Source: JBCCEJ01 sp039030335
GTDB taxonomy: Bacteria > Pseudomonadota > Gammaproteobacteria > HK1
NCBI GenBank assembly: GCA_039030335.1
Contig: JBCCEJ010000009.1
Span: 50,980 to 114,979 of the forward strand
Direction of reading: 5' to 3'
DNA: 64,000 bases
Positions 1 to 8,517 of this stretch are shown here, piece by piece. Below the pieces are notes generated by a model that did not search any database, had not been told where the DNA came from, and saw only the letters and a list, made by a program, of their open reading frames with translations. The position numbers and the translations under genes were made by a program. Each line of letters starts with the position of its first letter. Position 1 is the first letter of the stretch.

Positions 1-558
1 CGGCATGTGGCCAGACATCTGGGCGTAGAGCCCAAATTCGAAGTCATGCCATTCGCGGAATTGTTCGATGCTATCGATGAGCGTCGCGCCGATGTCGTCA
101 TTTCGGCGGTGACGATCACTGCCGAACGTCAGCAGAAGATGCGTTTCAGCGTCCCCTACTTCGACGCCGCGCTCCAGATTGCGGTACGCAAAGGCGACGC
201 CTCGATCGCGTCACTAAACGATCTCTCGTCGAAGCGCATCGGCGTGCTGAAAGGCACCGTCGGCGAAACGTTTGCGCTGAAGTCTGAGTACCTGGACCGC
301 AACCGGATCGCGGTGTTTGAGAGCAATGATGTGCGGCTGAAGGCACTACTCGAAAAAGAGATCGACGCGATCATCATGCATTTCAGTCTCAAGAACCACC
401 CGACGCTCAGAACGCTTGGAAAGCCGTTGTCACAATCCTACTACGGCGTCGTCGGCCATCTGGAGGACGAAACCTTGATCGATGCAGTGAACCGGGCGCT
501 TCGCGATCTTCAAACGCGCGGCGAACTGGATAAGATCAAAGAGGCCCACCTCAACTAG
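1..558 (+). CDS. Periplasmic amino-acid-type solute-binding protein (5' truncated)
   Basis: The reading frame is open from base 1, so the signal peptide and first lobe lie outside the window. The visible part matches the bacterial extracellular solute-binding protein family 3: a segment that says the protein decides on transport-like behaviour (RADVVISAVTITAERQQK), then FSVPYFDAALQIAVRKGD, which corresponds to the family's F-S-x-P-Y signature, then the second lobe (IGVLKGTVGETFAL). It would bind a small polar solute in the periplasm. No permease or ATPase follows; instead a diguanylate cyclase begins 27 bases downstream on the same strand. I infer that it is a sensing partner for that cyclase rather than a transport component, although upstream transporter genes may lie outside the window. 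Confidence 0.85.
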   Translation, partial: RHVARHLGVEPKFEVMPFAELFDAIDERRADVVISAVTITAERQQKMRFSVPYFDAALQIAVRKGDASIASLNDLSSKRIGVLKGTVGETFALKSEYLDRNRIAVFESNDVRLKALLEKEIDAIIMHFSLKNHPTLRTLGKPLSQSYYGVVGHLEDETLIDAVNRALRDLQTRGELDKIKEAHLN

Positions 559-585
559 TCGCCGGCTGCGGAAGTGTTGGTTTCA

Positions 586-1890
586 ATGTCTCTTTGGGCA
601 AAACTGATCGGCGTCGTAGTCGTGACGGTCGCTTGCATCGTACCGCCAGCCGCATACTGGACGTTAGAGCGCCAGCGCGAGGCGTTGGAGTCGGCGCATC
701 GTGACCGTGGCCGCGCCTTCGTCCAGCTACTCGATGCGACTATCGCCGAGCCGCAGCTGCTGGAAAATCGTGAGCAGCTCTTCAACCAGCTGCAACGCTT
801 TCTCTGGCTGAACCACGACCTGGTACGAATCGAAGTGGCCTTGCCGGCGGGAGACGGGTTACAGGTCTACGTCTCGACAGAACCGGGAAGAGCCGCCGGC
901 CCGGCGGGCAAGCTGAGCGTCGCCGCGTTCCGAGCCAACAAGGTTCTGCATTGGATACCGACCTGTTCAAAACCGCGCGTCGCCCGCTTCGTCTCACCCG
1001 TTCACCTGTCTGGCGGGGTAGCCGGGACGGTTTCCGCAGAGCTCAGTTTGCAGAAGCTGGACGAGGTGCTCGCGTCGGAGCGGCGCTTTTGGTTGCTGAG
1101 TGCGCTCCTGCTCGTGATCGCACTGAGCGGAGCCCTGTTCGTGGCCGTGAGGCACGTGGTTTTGCGGCCACTGCGAAAGTTCGCGAAAGCAGTGGACGCA
1201 CTGGCACGACGCGACGGAGAGTTCGAAATTCAGCTCGAGAGCTCCGACGAACTGGGTCGACTCGGCGCCGCGTTCAATCACATGGCACAGGACATCCGCG
1301 GGGCAGAGGCGCAAGCGGAGCACCGTGCAACACACGATCCGCTAACCGGGTTGCCGAACAGGCGGCTGCTGATGCACCGCTTGCAAAGCGCTATCGCCGT
1401 GGCAGCGCGGTATCAGCGTCGCGGTAGTGTGCTCTATCTCGATCTGGACGACTTCAAACAGGTAAACGACCAGCACGGCCACGCGGCCGGCGATCAGGTC
1501 CTGGTCACCGCGTCCGAGCGGCTGGCAGCATCGGTCCGGCAAGTCGACACCGTCGCGCGAATGGGAGGTGACGAGTTCGTCGTACTCTTGCACGAGCTGC
1601 CAATAGACGCCCAGGAGGCCCGTGACAAGACGGCTACCGTGGCGCGCAAGATCCTGGCCGCATTCGCCGAACCGTGGCTGGTCGCGGGTCAGCAGGTGAC
1701 GATCGGTGCCAGCATCGGCGTGCGGGTCTTTGGCGGAGAGAAACTGCTGGACGACGCGATACTGCGCGACTCGGACGCCGCCATGTATCGAGCCAAAGCG
1801 GCTGGTGGTCAACAGTTCCGTTTTGCCGTTACCGAGGCCGGCGCGGAGCGTGGTTCGACTACCAAACCTCACTTTCAGGCACGAGGCTGA
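586..1890 (+). CDS. Membrane HAMP-GGDEF diguanylate cyclase
   Basis: Predicted to make cyclic di-GMP from GTP at the inner membrane. Counted from the ATG at 586 (434 residues), a transmembrane helix spans about residues 4-24, a periplasmic sensor region about 25-167, a second helix about 168-190, a HAMP linker about 190-245, and a GGDEF domain follows. The catalytic GGDEF is intact at about 327-331, and an RxxD product-inhibition site (RQVD) lies five residues before it, so the enzyme looks active and feedback-controlled. GTG at 574 and TTG at 577 are in-frame alternative starts. The gene follows a solute-binding protein by 27 bases, suggesting a two-gene unit in which a periplasmic ligand tunes c-di-GMP synthesis. 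Confidence 0.9.
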   Translation: MSLWAKLIGVVVVTVACIVPPAAYWTLERQREALESAHRDRGRAFVQLLDATIAEPQLLENREQLFNQLQRFLWLNHDLVRIEVALPAGDGLQVYVSTEPGRAAGPAGKLSVAAFRANKVLHWIPTCSKPRVARFVSPVHLSGGVAGTVSAELSLQKLDEVLASERRFWLLSALLLVIALSGALFVAVRHVVLRPLRKFAKAVDALARRDGEFEIQLESSDELGRLGAAFNHMAQDIRGAEAQAEHRATHDPLTGLPNRRLLMHRLQSAIAVAARYQRRGSVLYLDLDDFKQVNDQHGHAAGDQVLVTASERLAASVRQVDTVARMGGDEFVVLLHELPIDAQEARDKTATVARKILAAFAEPWLVAGQQVTIGASIGVRVFGGEKLLDDAILRDSDAAMYRAKAAGGQQFRFAVTEAGAERGSTTKPHFQARG

Positions 1891-1916
1891 TCCCCTGAAG
1901 GCTGCATAGCGCCAGC

Positions 1917-3845
1917 TCAGTCGCGCGTATGCGGCAAGAACACGTTTGCGAAGAAATCGGCCAATAGCGTGAATCCGTTCAGCGGCAGGACATGCGCCAC
2001 GTACTGGTCCGGTCGCACCACGACCATCGCGCCTGCGGTTCGGTCGATTCCGCGCATATCGAAGATGTCACCGTTGCGTTGGTCAGCACAAAACACCTTC
2101 TCGTAGTCCTGCAATCCGTATCGCCCCTTGCGCGGCTGGAGCAGTGCCGGCATCGCGCCATAGTTCAATTCGCGGAAACCCTGCTGAAAAATGCTCCGAA
2201 AATCGATGACTGCATCGAGGTCTTCGTCAGCCCGTGTGAACCGCCTGATCGGAGAGTCGCCAGCGTCCGCCAGAAACGTGCTGAGCGCATGAATGGGACA
2301 GCCGGGCTCACCGTTGTCGCGCGCCGGTGCAAACGCATAGAGATGCCAGCGGGCGTCGGCCTCGGCAACATGCCCGAGTTGCACAGGCCGTGCGTCAGCG
2401 AGGCGTACAACGGGCGCCGAGTGGAAACGCTTGCCTATGGTCTGACCGCTGGCGAGGTGTTGATGCGTTGTTGCGCCGACCAGGATCGAGCGCTCGTAGT
2501 GCACGGCGAGGCCCCCGGTGAACTCGAGATTCTCAATGAACTGCTGCTGGATCCGTGGGACGCCGGAGCCGTCCAGTTCCGACTCTCCGGGCGGCGCGCT
2601 CATGAGCCGCGCCCAGGCGTGATCCGTCTCTATCAGCCGCTTGGCTTCGAGCCACCGCTCCGCCGCATAGGTGTGTAGCAAACCGGCATCGGCCCGGCCT
2701 TGCAGTACGTGCACCAGCTTCCAACCCAGATTAAACGTATCGCCCATCGAGACGTTCATCCCCTGACCCGCTTTCGGGCTATGCGTATGGCAAGCGTCAC
2801 CGGCCGTGAAGACCCGCGGCTGACGGCTTTCCCGCTGGTCTGCCGGCACGTCGTCGAAGCGATTGCTGAGTCGGTGCCCGATTTCGTAGATCGACCACCA
2901 GACCACTTCTTTCACGTCGACCGAATACGGCGACATGATCCGGTTTGCGGCCGCGACGATGTGCTGATCGGTGAGATTGCGATTTGCAACCCTTTCCTCG
3001 GGATTCAACTTGTCGAGTTCCACATACATGCGGAACAGGTAACCGCCCTCGCGCGGCAGGATCAGCAGGTTGCCCTCAGTAGCCGAGGCGATCAGGCATT
3101 TCATGCGAATGTCGGGAAAATCTGTAACTGCGAGCACGTCCATGACGCCCCAGGCCTGATTGGCCGCGTCGCCTTCCAACTCCCCGCCGATGGCCTGGCG
3201 CACCGTTGAACGAGCACCGTCACAACCCACCACGTATCGAGCCCGCACGGTTACAAGCTCGCCCGTACGTTCGCTGCCGGTGCGTTCGAGCGTGACCGTC
3301 ACCGGGTAGTCTTCGGCCGCCGTATCGATATGCAGCGTCTGCACTGCGAGGGCGTAGTCTGGCTCCAGTCGCGACGGCGAGTTACGCATGACCTCAAGGA
3401 ACAGCTCGTGCACCCGCGCCTGGTTCATCAAGGTGTGAGGCATTTCAGACTGGTCGTCGGCCACGTCCTGCACCCGTCCCGCCCGGGCGATGTGTTGCGG
3501 ACAGGACGGATCGGGCATCCAGAATGTCGTTTCGTTAACCCAGCAGGACTCCCGCTTGACCTTGTCGGCAAATCCGAATGCCTGGAACATCTCCATCGAC
3601 CGCACGCTGATTCCATCAGCCTGGCCCTTTTCGATGGGACCGGTCTTCGGGTCGACGATCATCGTCTCGATATCAGGCATACCCGCCAGCTGCGCGGCAA
3701 GGCACAGGCCGGCCGGACCGCAGCCTGCGATCAGGACATCGACTCTCTCCGGCAGCGCGTGGCCGCGACTTCCCATCGCAACCCGCGATCGATCGTGCCG
3801 GATGTCGGGATCTCCGGGCTTGAAGCCGTCAACGTAGTATTGCAT
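1917..3845 (-). CDS. FAD-dependent aromatic hydroxylase, phenol 2-monooxygenase type
   Basis: A 642-residue class A flavoprotein monooxygenase, expected to hydroxylate a phenolic or related aromatic ring using NAD(P)H and O2. The N-terminal Rossmann motif is LIAGCGPAGLCLAAQL, the DG motif is YVVGCDGARSTVR, and the second FAD motif is GDACHTHSPKAGQGMN. The length and the C-terminal thioredoxin-like region fit the phenol hydroxylase / 3-hydroxybenzoate 4-hydroxylase branch. I start at the ATG at 3845 (MQYYVDGFKPGDP), which looks like the usual N-terminus of the family; an upstream in-frame start at 3893 would add 16 unconserved residues. It converges on the diguanylate cyclase. Nearby acyl-CoA synthetases and a VOC protein suggest an aromatic or organic-acid degradation region. 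The substrate is not determinable. Confidence 0.85.
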   Translation of the reverse strand: MQYYVDGFKPGDPDIRHDRSRVAMGSRGHALPERVDVLIAGCGPAGLCLAAQLAGMPDIETMIVDPKTGPIEKGQADGISVRSMEMFQAFGFADKVKRESCWVNETTFWMPDPSCPQHIARAGRVQDVADDQSEMPHTLMNQARVHELFLEVMRNSPSRLEPDYALAVQTLHIDTAAEDYPVTVTLERTGSERTGELVTVRARYVVGCDGARSTVRQAIGGELEGDAANQAWGVMDVLAVTDFPDIRMKCLIASATEGNLLILPREGGYLFRMYVELDKLNPEERVANRNLTDQHIVAAANRIMSPYSVDVKEVVWWSIYEIGHRLSNRFDDVPADQRESRQPRVFTAGDACHTHSPKAGQGMNVSMGDTFNLGWKLVHVLQGRADAGLLHTYAAERWLEAKRLIETDHAWARLMSAPPGESELDGSGVPRIQQQFIENLEFTGGLAVHYERSILVGATTHQHLASGQTIGKRFHSAPVVRLADARPVQLGHVAEADARWHLYAFAPARDNGEPGCPIHALSTFLADAGDSPIRRFTRADEDLDAVIDFRSIFQQGFRELNYGAMPALLQPRKGRYGLQDYEKVFCADQRNGDIFDMRGIDRTAGAMVVVRPDQYVAHVLPLNGFTLLADFFANVFLPHTRD

Positions 3846-3926
3846 CGGCGCTCTGCCAAACCTTGCGAGTCTGCTTGTCTTCGAGCACGCCACGCCGTGC
3901 CAGCAACCGGACTCCGCGCGCGTGTG

Positions 3927-4319
3927 TCATTTGACGCGGGTTGAGCCAAAAACCGTGCCCGGCTCGTCACCCCAGAGGATCCTGTAGACCATATGGTTAC
4001 GGTCGATTCTCAGAATCTTATAGCGGAATACAAGCGGGTTACCGAAGGCGTCTACGGCTTCAGTCGTGAAGATACCGTCTGCGCATCGCCACGTGCCCCG
4101 CTGACTGGAGTGCCGGCTGGAGCCATCCGCGTAGAGCGTCCTGAAATCCGCCGCGAAAGAGCCATCGTCAAGCGTCTTCGCAGTCCATGAATAGCTGTGC
4201 TCCGGCGCCTCGATCAGACCTTTCCAGTGTCCTGGCACCTGCGAGCAAAAGGAGTCCGACGCGGCCCAGACAGACTGGCTCGCGACCAACAGCCACAGCA
4301 GTGTTACGGCTCGAGCCAT
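3927..4319 (-). CDS. Small secreted protein of unknown function
   Basis: A 130-residue protein starting at the ATG at 4319. Residues 1-20 (MARAVTLLWLLVASQSVWAA) form a clear signal peptide with an Ala-x-Ala-like cleavage site, so it should be exported. The mature part begins SDSFCSQVPGHWKGLIEAP and contains an all-beta-looking pattern (GHWKG, GTWRCADGIFTTEAV, MVYRILWGDEPGTVFG), like small lipocalin-like or DUF-type secreted proteins that measure response to illumination of a substrate; I do not recognise a named family. Two cysteines could form one disulfide. It lies 81 bases upstream of the monooxygenase on the same strand and could be co-transcribed with it. A longer in-frame reading frame extends upstream, but its composition is not protein-like. 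Confidence 0.6.
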   Translation of the reverse strand: MARAVTLLWLLVASQSVWAASDSFCSQVPGHWKGLIEAPEHSYSWTAKTLDDGSFAADFRTLYADGSSRHSSQRGTWRCADGIFTTEAVDAFGNPLVFRYKILRIDRNHMVYRILWGDEPGTVFGSTRVK

Positions 4320-4329
4320 GTCACGGACG

Positions 4330-4562
4330 CTACAGTGCAAGGAAATCGAAATCAAACCACGGCGTCCACACCTTGCGAGCCCGATTCTCCGCCGCCTCGT
4401 CGAACAGTGTGCTGCCGTACATAAACGCCAACTCCTGCTGCGTGCGGCCCTGCATGTCGCGAGCCCGGTGGTACATCGGCGGGTACAAGTGGTGTAAATT
4501 GCCCGACCGCACCGTCTCCCAACGGTAGCAGAATGCGTCGGCGCCGGGCTCTTCCCTCTGCG
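4330..4562 (-). pseudogene. Possible short gene or remnant
   Basis: An open minus-strand frame with protein-like composition (for example YPPMYHRARDMQGRTQQELA, ending WFDFDFLAL) fills the gap between the small secreted protein and the VOC gene. Its only ATG (4641) lies inside the VOC gene on the other strand and no ribosome binding site is evident, so it is either a short gene with a non-ATG start or the C-terminal remnant of a lost gene. No family recognised. Confidence 0.25.
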
Positions 4563-4609
4563 CGCCTGCCGTGCGGCGCGCACTCGCGAGCGTAAGAGGA
4601 CCGATCCCG

Positions 4610-5077
4610 ATGATCGAGATCAATGGCACAGCACATTTCATTCTGACGGTGAGTCAGTTCGATGCAGCGAGAGAATTCTATTGCGAGCTATTGCCGTTCA
4701 TGGGACTCACGAAGGTTTATGAAGGCAACAACTTCATCTACCACGTGGGCGGGCGAACCGCTGTTGGCATTCAGCGTTGCGCACCGGAGTACGAAGGCGA
4801 GCGCTTCGTTCAAAACCGGGTCGGACTGCACCACGCGTGTCTGCGGGCGCGCTCACGCGAGGACGTCGACGCAGTAGCCGCCAAGCTTACCGAGATGGGC
4901 GCGTTCATCGACCGGGGGCCAGTCGAAGCGGACTGGGCGCCCGGTTACTACTACATCGTGTTTGAAGACCCGGACGGGATCCGCCTGGAGCTCAACTACG
5001 TGCCAGGTAAAGGTCTGCTGGCCGGTGACAAACCCATAACGCCAAGTGACGATCCAGACTGGAATCAGGATCCTTGA
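4610..5077 (+). CDS. VOC-family (glyoxalase/dioxygenase superfamily) protein
   Basis: A 155-residue single-module vicinal oxygen chelate protein. The beta-alpha-beta-beta-beta pattern is visible, with possible metal ligands His9 (TAHFILTV), His74/75 (GLHHACLRA) and Glu127 (IRLELNYV). The family includes glyoxalase I, extradiol dioxygenases and epimerases; the large aromatic residues near the C-terminus (YYYIVFEDPDG) are typical. The start is the ATG at 4610, preceded by an AAGAGGA ribosome binding site at about 4594-4600; an in-frame upstream start at 4571 is less likely. It converges on an acyl-CoA synthetase. The actual reaction cannot be told from the sequence. Confidence 0.85.
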   Translation: MIEINGTAHFILTVSQFDAAREFYCELLPFMGLTKVYEGNNFIYHVGGRTAVGIQRCAPEYEGERFVQNRVGLHHACLRARSREDVDAVAAKLTEMGAFIDRGPVEADWAPGYYYIVFEDPDGIRLELNYVPGKGLLAGDKPITPSDDPDWNQDP

Positions 5078-5122
5078 ACGGCGCGCGGAAGGCACGTTGG
5101 TCCTGATGACCTGGCGCTGCGC

Positions 5123-6724
5123 TCACGACGACTCCTGGAGCTCCAGGTAATCAGCGCGTATCTCGCGCTTTAGCGTCTTGCCCGCGACGTTGCGCGGAAA
5201 CTCCGACATGACAAACAAATCCGCAACGCGCTGAAACTTTGCGGCAACGCGGGCATTGGTCCATGCACGCAGATCGACAGGCCGCGTGCTCGCGCCCGGC
5301 ATCAGAGTCACGGCCGCCACCGGCACCTCGCCCCACTTCGCGTGCGGGACACCGAACACGGCTACCTCGGCGACCGCCGGATGGGCGACGACGACCTCCT
5401 CGATATCCTTGGGGTAAACGTTGACACCCCCCGAAATGATCATATCCTTCAGCCGGTCTACAAGGTAGAGGAACCCGTCTTCGTCCACGTAGCCGGCGTC
5501 GCCCGAGTGCAGCCAGCCGTCGATAATCGTCTCACTGGTCAGCTCCGGCCGATTGTAGTAGCCCGGCATCAGGAGCGGACCGCGCCCGCAGATCTCACCG
5601 ATCTCTCCAGCCGCCAGTTCATTGCGCTGTGCATCGACGATCTTCATCTCCAGCAAACGTACCGGGATACCAACTGACCCGTTCTTAACTCTGGCATCGC
5701 GCTTATCGAGGATGGTCATGAAACCCTCGGTCAGGCCATAGAGTTCGTAGTAGCGCCCCGGTAACGCCTGGTGAATACGATTCTTGTATTCCATCAGTAG
5801 CGGCGCACCGACGCTCAGCAGCATCTCCAGCGATGCCAGTTTCCGGGGCTCGAAGTGCGGATGATTCAGGAGCGCCATGACCTGCGACGGCACCAACACA
5901 ATATGCGTCACGCGGCTCGCCTCGATCTCTTCGATCATCCGCGGCGGATCGAACGCTTCGTGCAGGATGTAACGGCAGCCTAGAAACATCCACGGCATCA
6001 TGTCGATCATGGCGCCGTTGAACACCATCGAGCCGGTATGTAACAGAACCGACTCGGGCGTCATCCGAAAGGCCGAGGCGAACAGCGTGCAATACTGGGC
6101 CCGCACGTACTGCGTGTGAACGATACCCTTCGGGAGTCCCGTGGTGCCGCTCGAGTACATGATGTTGTACACGTCATCCCCGACCAGACCGGCGTCTGGC
6201 GGTGCGGTTGTCGGCGCACCCGCGACGAGCGCTTCGAACGAACGGAAGCCGCGAGGTACGCCACCGGCGCCGACACCGACCAGTATGTAACGATCCGGGG
6301 CGACGCCCGGCTGATCGGGTCGTATGCGATCCAGAGTTTCCGCGAACGCGGTGTCCGCGATCACCATGGTCGTATCAGAATCGGCCAGCAAGACCTTCAG
6401 CCCGGCGTCCTGCAGCAGCGTGCTGACCGGCACGATCACGATGCCGGTCTTCGCCGCCGCCCAGTACATCAGCACGAACTCCAAACGATTGGTCATGATG
6501 GTCGACACCTTGTCGCCCTTCACCAGGCCGGCCGCCAGCAGCGCATTCGCGAGCTGGTTTACCCGCGCGTCGAGTTCGGCGAATGAATACTCGATTCCCC
6601 TGACTTTGAGGCCCACCGCGCGCGGCTGGTAACGCGCATGCGCTGGTAGAAGCATTCCGATGTTGATGACTTTCTCCCGGCCCTTGGAAGCAGCGGCTGA
6701 CCCACGGTGCGTCTCGGGCGACAT
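5123..6724 (-). CDS. AMP-dependent acyl-CoA synthetase (paralogue 1)
   Basis: A 533-residue class I adenylate-forming enzyme that activates a carboxylic acid to its acyl-AMP and then acyl-CoA. Core motifs are all present: P-loop YSSGTTGLPKG at about 190-200, YELYGLTEG at about 326-334, the hinge region LHSGDAGYVDEDGFLY then DRLKDMIISGGVNVYPKDIE at about 405-441, and the catalytic C-terminal lysine in NVAGKTLKRE (about Lys516). The domain architecture is like medium-chain or aromatic acid ligases. It is roughly 70 percent identical by eye to the synthetase at 8518-10152, same strand, 1.8 kb away, indicating an ancient local duplication. The ATG at 6724 is used; it has no strong ribosome binding site. 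Confidence 0.93.
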   Translation of the reverse strand: MSPETHRGSAAASKGREKVINIGMLLPAHARYQPRAVGLKVRGIEYSFAELDARVNQLANALLAAGLVKGDKVSTIMTNRLEFVLMYWAAAKTGIVIVPVSTLLQDAGLKVLLADSDTTMVIADTAFAETLDRIRPDQPGVAPDRYILVGVGAGGVPRGFRSFEALVAGAPTTAPPDAGLVGDDVYNIMYSSGTTGLPKGIVHTQYVRAQYCTLFASAFRMTPESVLLHTGSMVFNGAMIDMMPWMFLGCRYILHEAFDPPRMIEEIEASRVTHIVLVPSQVMALLNHPHFEPRKLASLEMLLSVGAPLLMEYKNRIHQALPGRYYELYGLTEGFMTILDKRDARVKNGSVGIPVRLLEMKIVDAQRNELAAGEIGEICGRGPLLMPGYYNRPELTSETIIDGWLHSGDAGYVDEDGFLYLVDRLKDMIISGGVNVYPKDIEEVVVAHPAVAEVAVFGVPHAKWGEVPVAAVTLMPGASTRPVDLRAWTNARVAAKFQRVADLFVMSEFPRNVAGKTLKREIRADYLELQESS

Positions 6725-6952
6725 GGACTCAAGGCCCGCGCCGACGCATCCCCTACGAGCTTCACCATAGGTAATTCCCGCGATTGCGGCCAGACGTCGA
6801 CGTTGCCGGGCGCAACTTAAGGTTCTCCCGCCCGGTCCAAACGCGTTGCGGGGCGGCGGTGTCTCGTGTGCCGATACGAACGCGCAACGGCCGCGCGGCG
6901 CCTCATCGAGCGAAGCGTGTCGGCGCGCCGCGAACAGAAGCTGGAAATAGTC

Positions 6953-7408
6953 GTGGGAAAAGGCAAGGGTAGCGGGCTGGCGAAACGGACGCGGGTAAAG
7001 TGGCTCATCAATCTGGCGATCGGCCTCTCGGTGCTGTGCCTCGCAACACCGGCCGCGCTCTACGCCTGGGGGCTCTCGCTCGTCGAGGCTCGGCCCGTGC
7101 CGCCGGCCAACCTGGTCACGGCAAAGCAGGGACTCGACGCGTGGCAGTACATCGAGGATGACCCATCAGGACCCCATGTGCCTAAGCTGAATCCCTGGAC
7201 GGTGGCTTTTCACTATCTCAGAACGACCAGACCAACGGATTCGTTGACACTCCAGATCCTGGCGCGCAATCACGTCCGCGACCATCTGCAGGACTATCGC
7301 GTGATCGCCTGGCACATCAGCGTCGCATCGATCGCTATCTGGGTTTCGCGGAACTGGACTGAAGAGCAGGTTCTTGCCGAATTGCACCGGCTCTACGGCG
7401 GTCGGTAG
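6953..7408 (+). CDS. Small membrane protein resembling the end of a GT51 transglycosylase domain
   Basis: About 151 residues from a GTG at 6953 (GGAA lies upstream; a GTG at 6866 would add 29 residues). One N-terminal transmembrane helix (WLINLAIGLSVLCLATPAA) is followed by a periplasmic part. The segment SLTLQILARN, then WHISVASIAIWVSRNWTEEQVLAELHRLYGG, resembles the stretch of peptidoglycan glycosyltransferases that follows the catalytic site (S-T-x-x-Q-x-A-R-N, then T-K-E-x-I-L-x-x-Y-L-N). The catalytic glutamates of GT51 are not visible, so it is probably not an active polymerase. It could be a regulator or a degenerate relative. It is transcribed divergently from acyl-CoA synthetase 1. 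Confidence 0.55.
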   Translation: MGKGKGSGLAKRTRVKWLINLAIGLSVLCLATPAALYAWGLSLVEARPVPPANLVTAKQGLDAWQYIEDDPSGPHVPKLNPWTVAFHYLRTTRPTDSLTLQILARNHVRDHLQDYRVIAWHISVASIAIWVSRNWTEEQVLAELHRLYGGR

Positions 7409-7479
7409 CCGCGGTTTGCGCCGCACCCTGGCGAGCCGCGCGTCACGTCCGGCACAGAGTTACACCGGGCGTCGCTCGC

Positions 7480-7732
7480 GCTAGCCCGCATATTCCACCA
7501 GTCCGGCGCTCCTGATAGCCAAACGTCCTTGTACTGAAGACCAAAGTGGTGTTTAAACCGTCGCCTTGGCCGGTTCGATTCGCGCCTGCACGAGCTGGCA
7601 CTCGATCTTGCACGCCACCTCGCGCCAACCTCACTCGGCCTTGGAACCACCAGACCCAACGCGGCGTTCCCACGATGTAAGGCACAATTCCGTCGCGCCA
7701 TTCTCGCGCACTGGTGAAATATGCGGGCCAGG
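7480..7732 (-). mobile_element. MITE-like inverted-repeat element, long copy
   Basis: A non-coding element of 253 bases bounded by inverted repeats: 7480-7502 (GCTAGCCCGCATATTCCACC, then AGT) and 7710-7732 (begins ACTGGTGAAATATGCGGG). The interior matches, in reverse complement, the element at 11232-11381, for example CCTCACTCGGCCTTGGAAC at about 7629-7647. Relative to that copy it has an extra 106 bases (7521-7626) flanked by GCCAA direct repeats (7518-7522 and 7624-7628). The right repeat has drifted at its outer end. No transposase is encoded. It fills most of the 399-base gap between 7408 and 7808. Confidence 0.75.
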
Positions 7733-7750
7733 CGCATGCGCGCCAACGCG

Positions 7751-7777
7751 TTGTGAAGAACGCCGGCTGTGTACAAT
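7751..7777 (+). promoter_or_regulatory. Candidate promoter of the GST gene
   Basis: TTGTGA at 7751-7756 and TACAAT at 7772-7777 are good sigma-70 hexamers but with a short 15-base spacer. The GST start codon is 31 bases beyond the -10 box. The site begins just outside the inverted-repeat element. Confidence 0.4.
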
Positions 7778-7807
7778 CGCGGCAGGACGTTTGAGTGAGC
7801 CCGACCG

Positions 7808-8470
7808 ATGATAGATCTCTATACCTCTGCCACACCGAACGGGTGGAAGGCCACCATCGCGCTGGAAGAACTGGCGTTGCCGTATGAGCTGCATACGGTC
7901 AATCTGTCTGAAGGCGATCAGCATCGGCCGGAATTTCTCGCGTTGAATCCGAACGGCCGCATCCCCGTGATCGTGGACCGTGACGAAGACAACTTCCCGG
8001 TCTTCGAATCGGGCGCCATTCTCATTTATCTGGCAGAAAAGACCGGAAAGCTGATGCCGACCGACGTCAAGGGACGCAGCCTTGTCATCCAGTGGTTGAT
8101 GTTCCAGATGGGCGGGGTGGGCCCGATGCAGGGGCAGGCCGTAACCTTCGAGCGCTATTTCCCGGAAGACGTGCCGCAGGCGCGGGCCCGCTACAAAAAT
8201 GAGACCCGGCGCCTCTACGAGGTGATGGATCGACGCCTTGGCGAGGTCGAGTACCTGGCCGGCGACTACAGTATCGCCGATATCGCCACCTGGTCGTGGG
8301 TGCATACCCACCGCTGGAGCCGCATCCCGGTCGACGGGCTCGATAATCTCAACCGCTGGATCGAAACGCTGCGCGAACGGCCATCACACCAGCGCGGAAT
8401 TCTGATCCCGCCGCCGGCCGGCCGCGCCGACGAACAAAAGGCACGCGGCGCCAGTATCGTCACAAGGTGA
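7808..8470 (+). CDS. Glutathione S-transferase, Nu class (YfcG/YghU-like)
   Basis: A 220-residue GST. The N-terminal thioredoxin fold begins MIDLYTSATPNGWKATIALEE, in which Thr9 and Asn11 correspond to the T-x-N active-site signature of YfcG-type Nu-class enzymes. NPNGRIPVIVD carries the cis-proline and FESGAILIYLAEKTG is the glutathione gamma-glutamyl binding segment; an all-helical C-terminal domain follows. Enzymes of this class act as disulfide-bond reductases that bind two glutathiones or GSSG, rather than as classic conjugation enzymes. It converges on acyl-CoA synthetase 2 across 47 bases. It may defend against reactive intermediates of the surrounding catabolic genes (inference). Confidence 0.9.
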   Translation: MIDLYTSATPNGWKATIALEELALPYELHTVNLSEGDQHRPEFLALNPNGRIPVIVDRDEDNFPVFESGAILIYLAEKTGKLMPTDVKGRSLVIQWLMFQMGGVGPMQGQAVTFERYFPEDVPQARARYKNETRRLYEVMDRRLGEVEYLAGDYSIADIATWSWVHTHRWSRIPVDGLDNLNRWIETLRERPSHQRGILIPPPAGRADEQKARGASIVTR

Positions 8471-8517
8471 TCGGCAGCCGACGCGGGCACGTTGCGTTAA
8501 CGGCCCCGGAGCCAGGC

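Noticed and set aside
7571..7581. GGTTCGATTC, which looks like a tRNA T-loop
   Set aside because: No acceptor, D or anticodon stem can be formed around it; it lies inside the mobile element.
7631..8311. A 226-codon minus-strand frame opposite the GST
   Set aside because: It is antisense to a GST with full family motifs and its first half comes from the mobile element.
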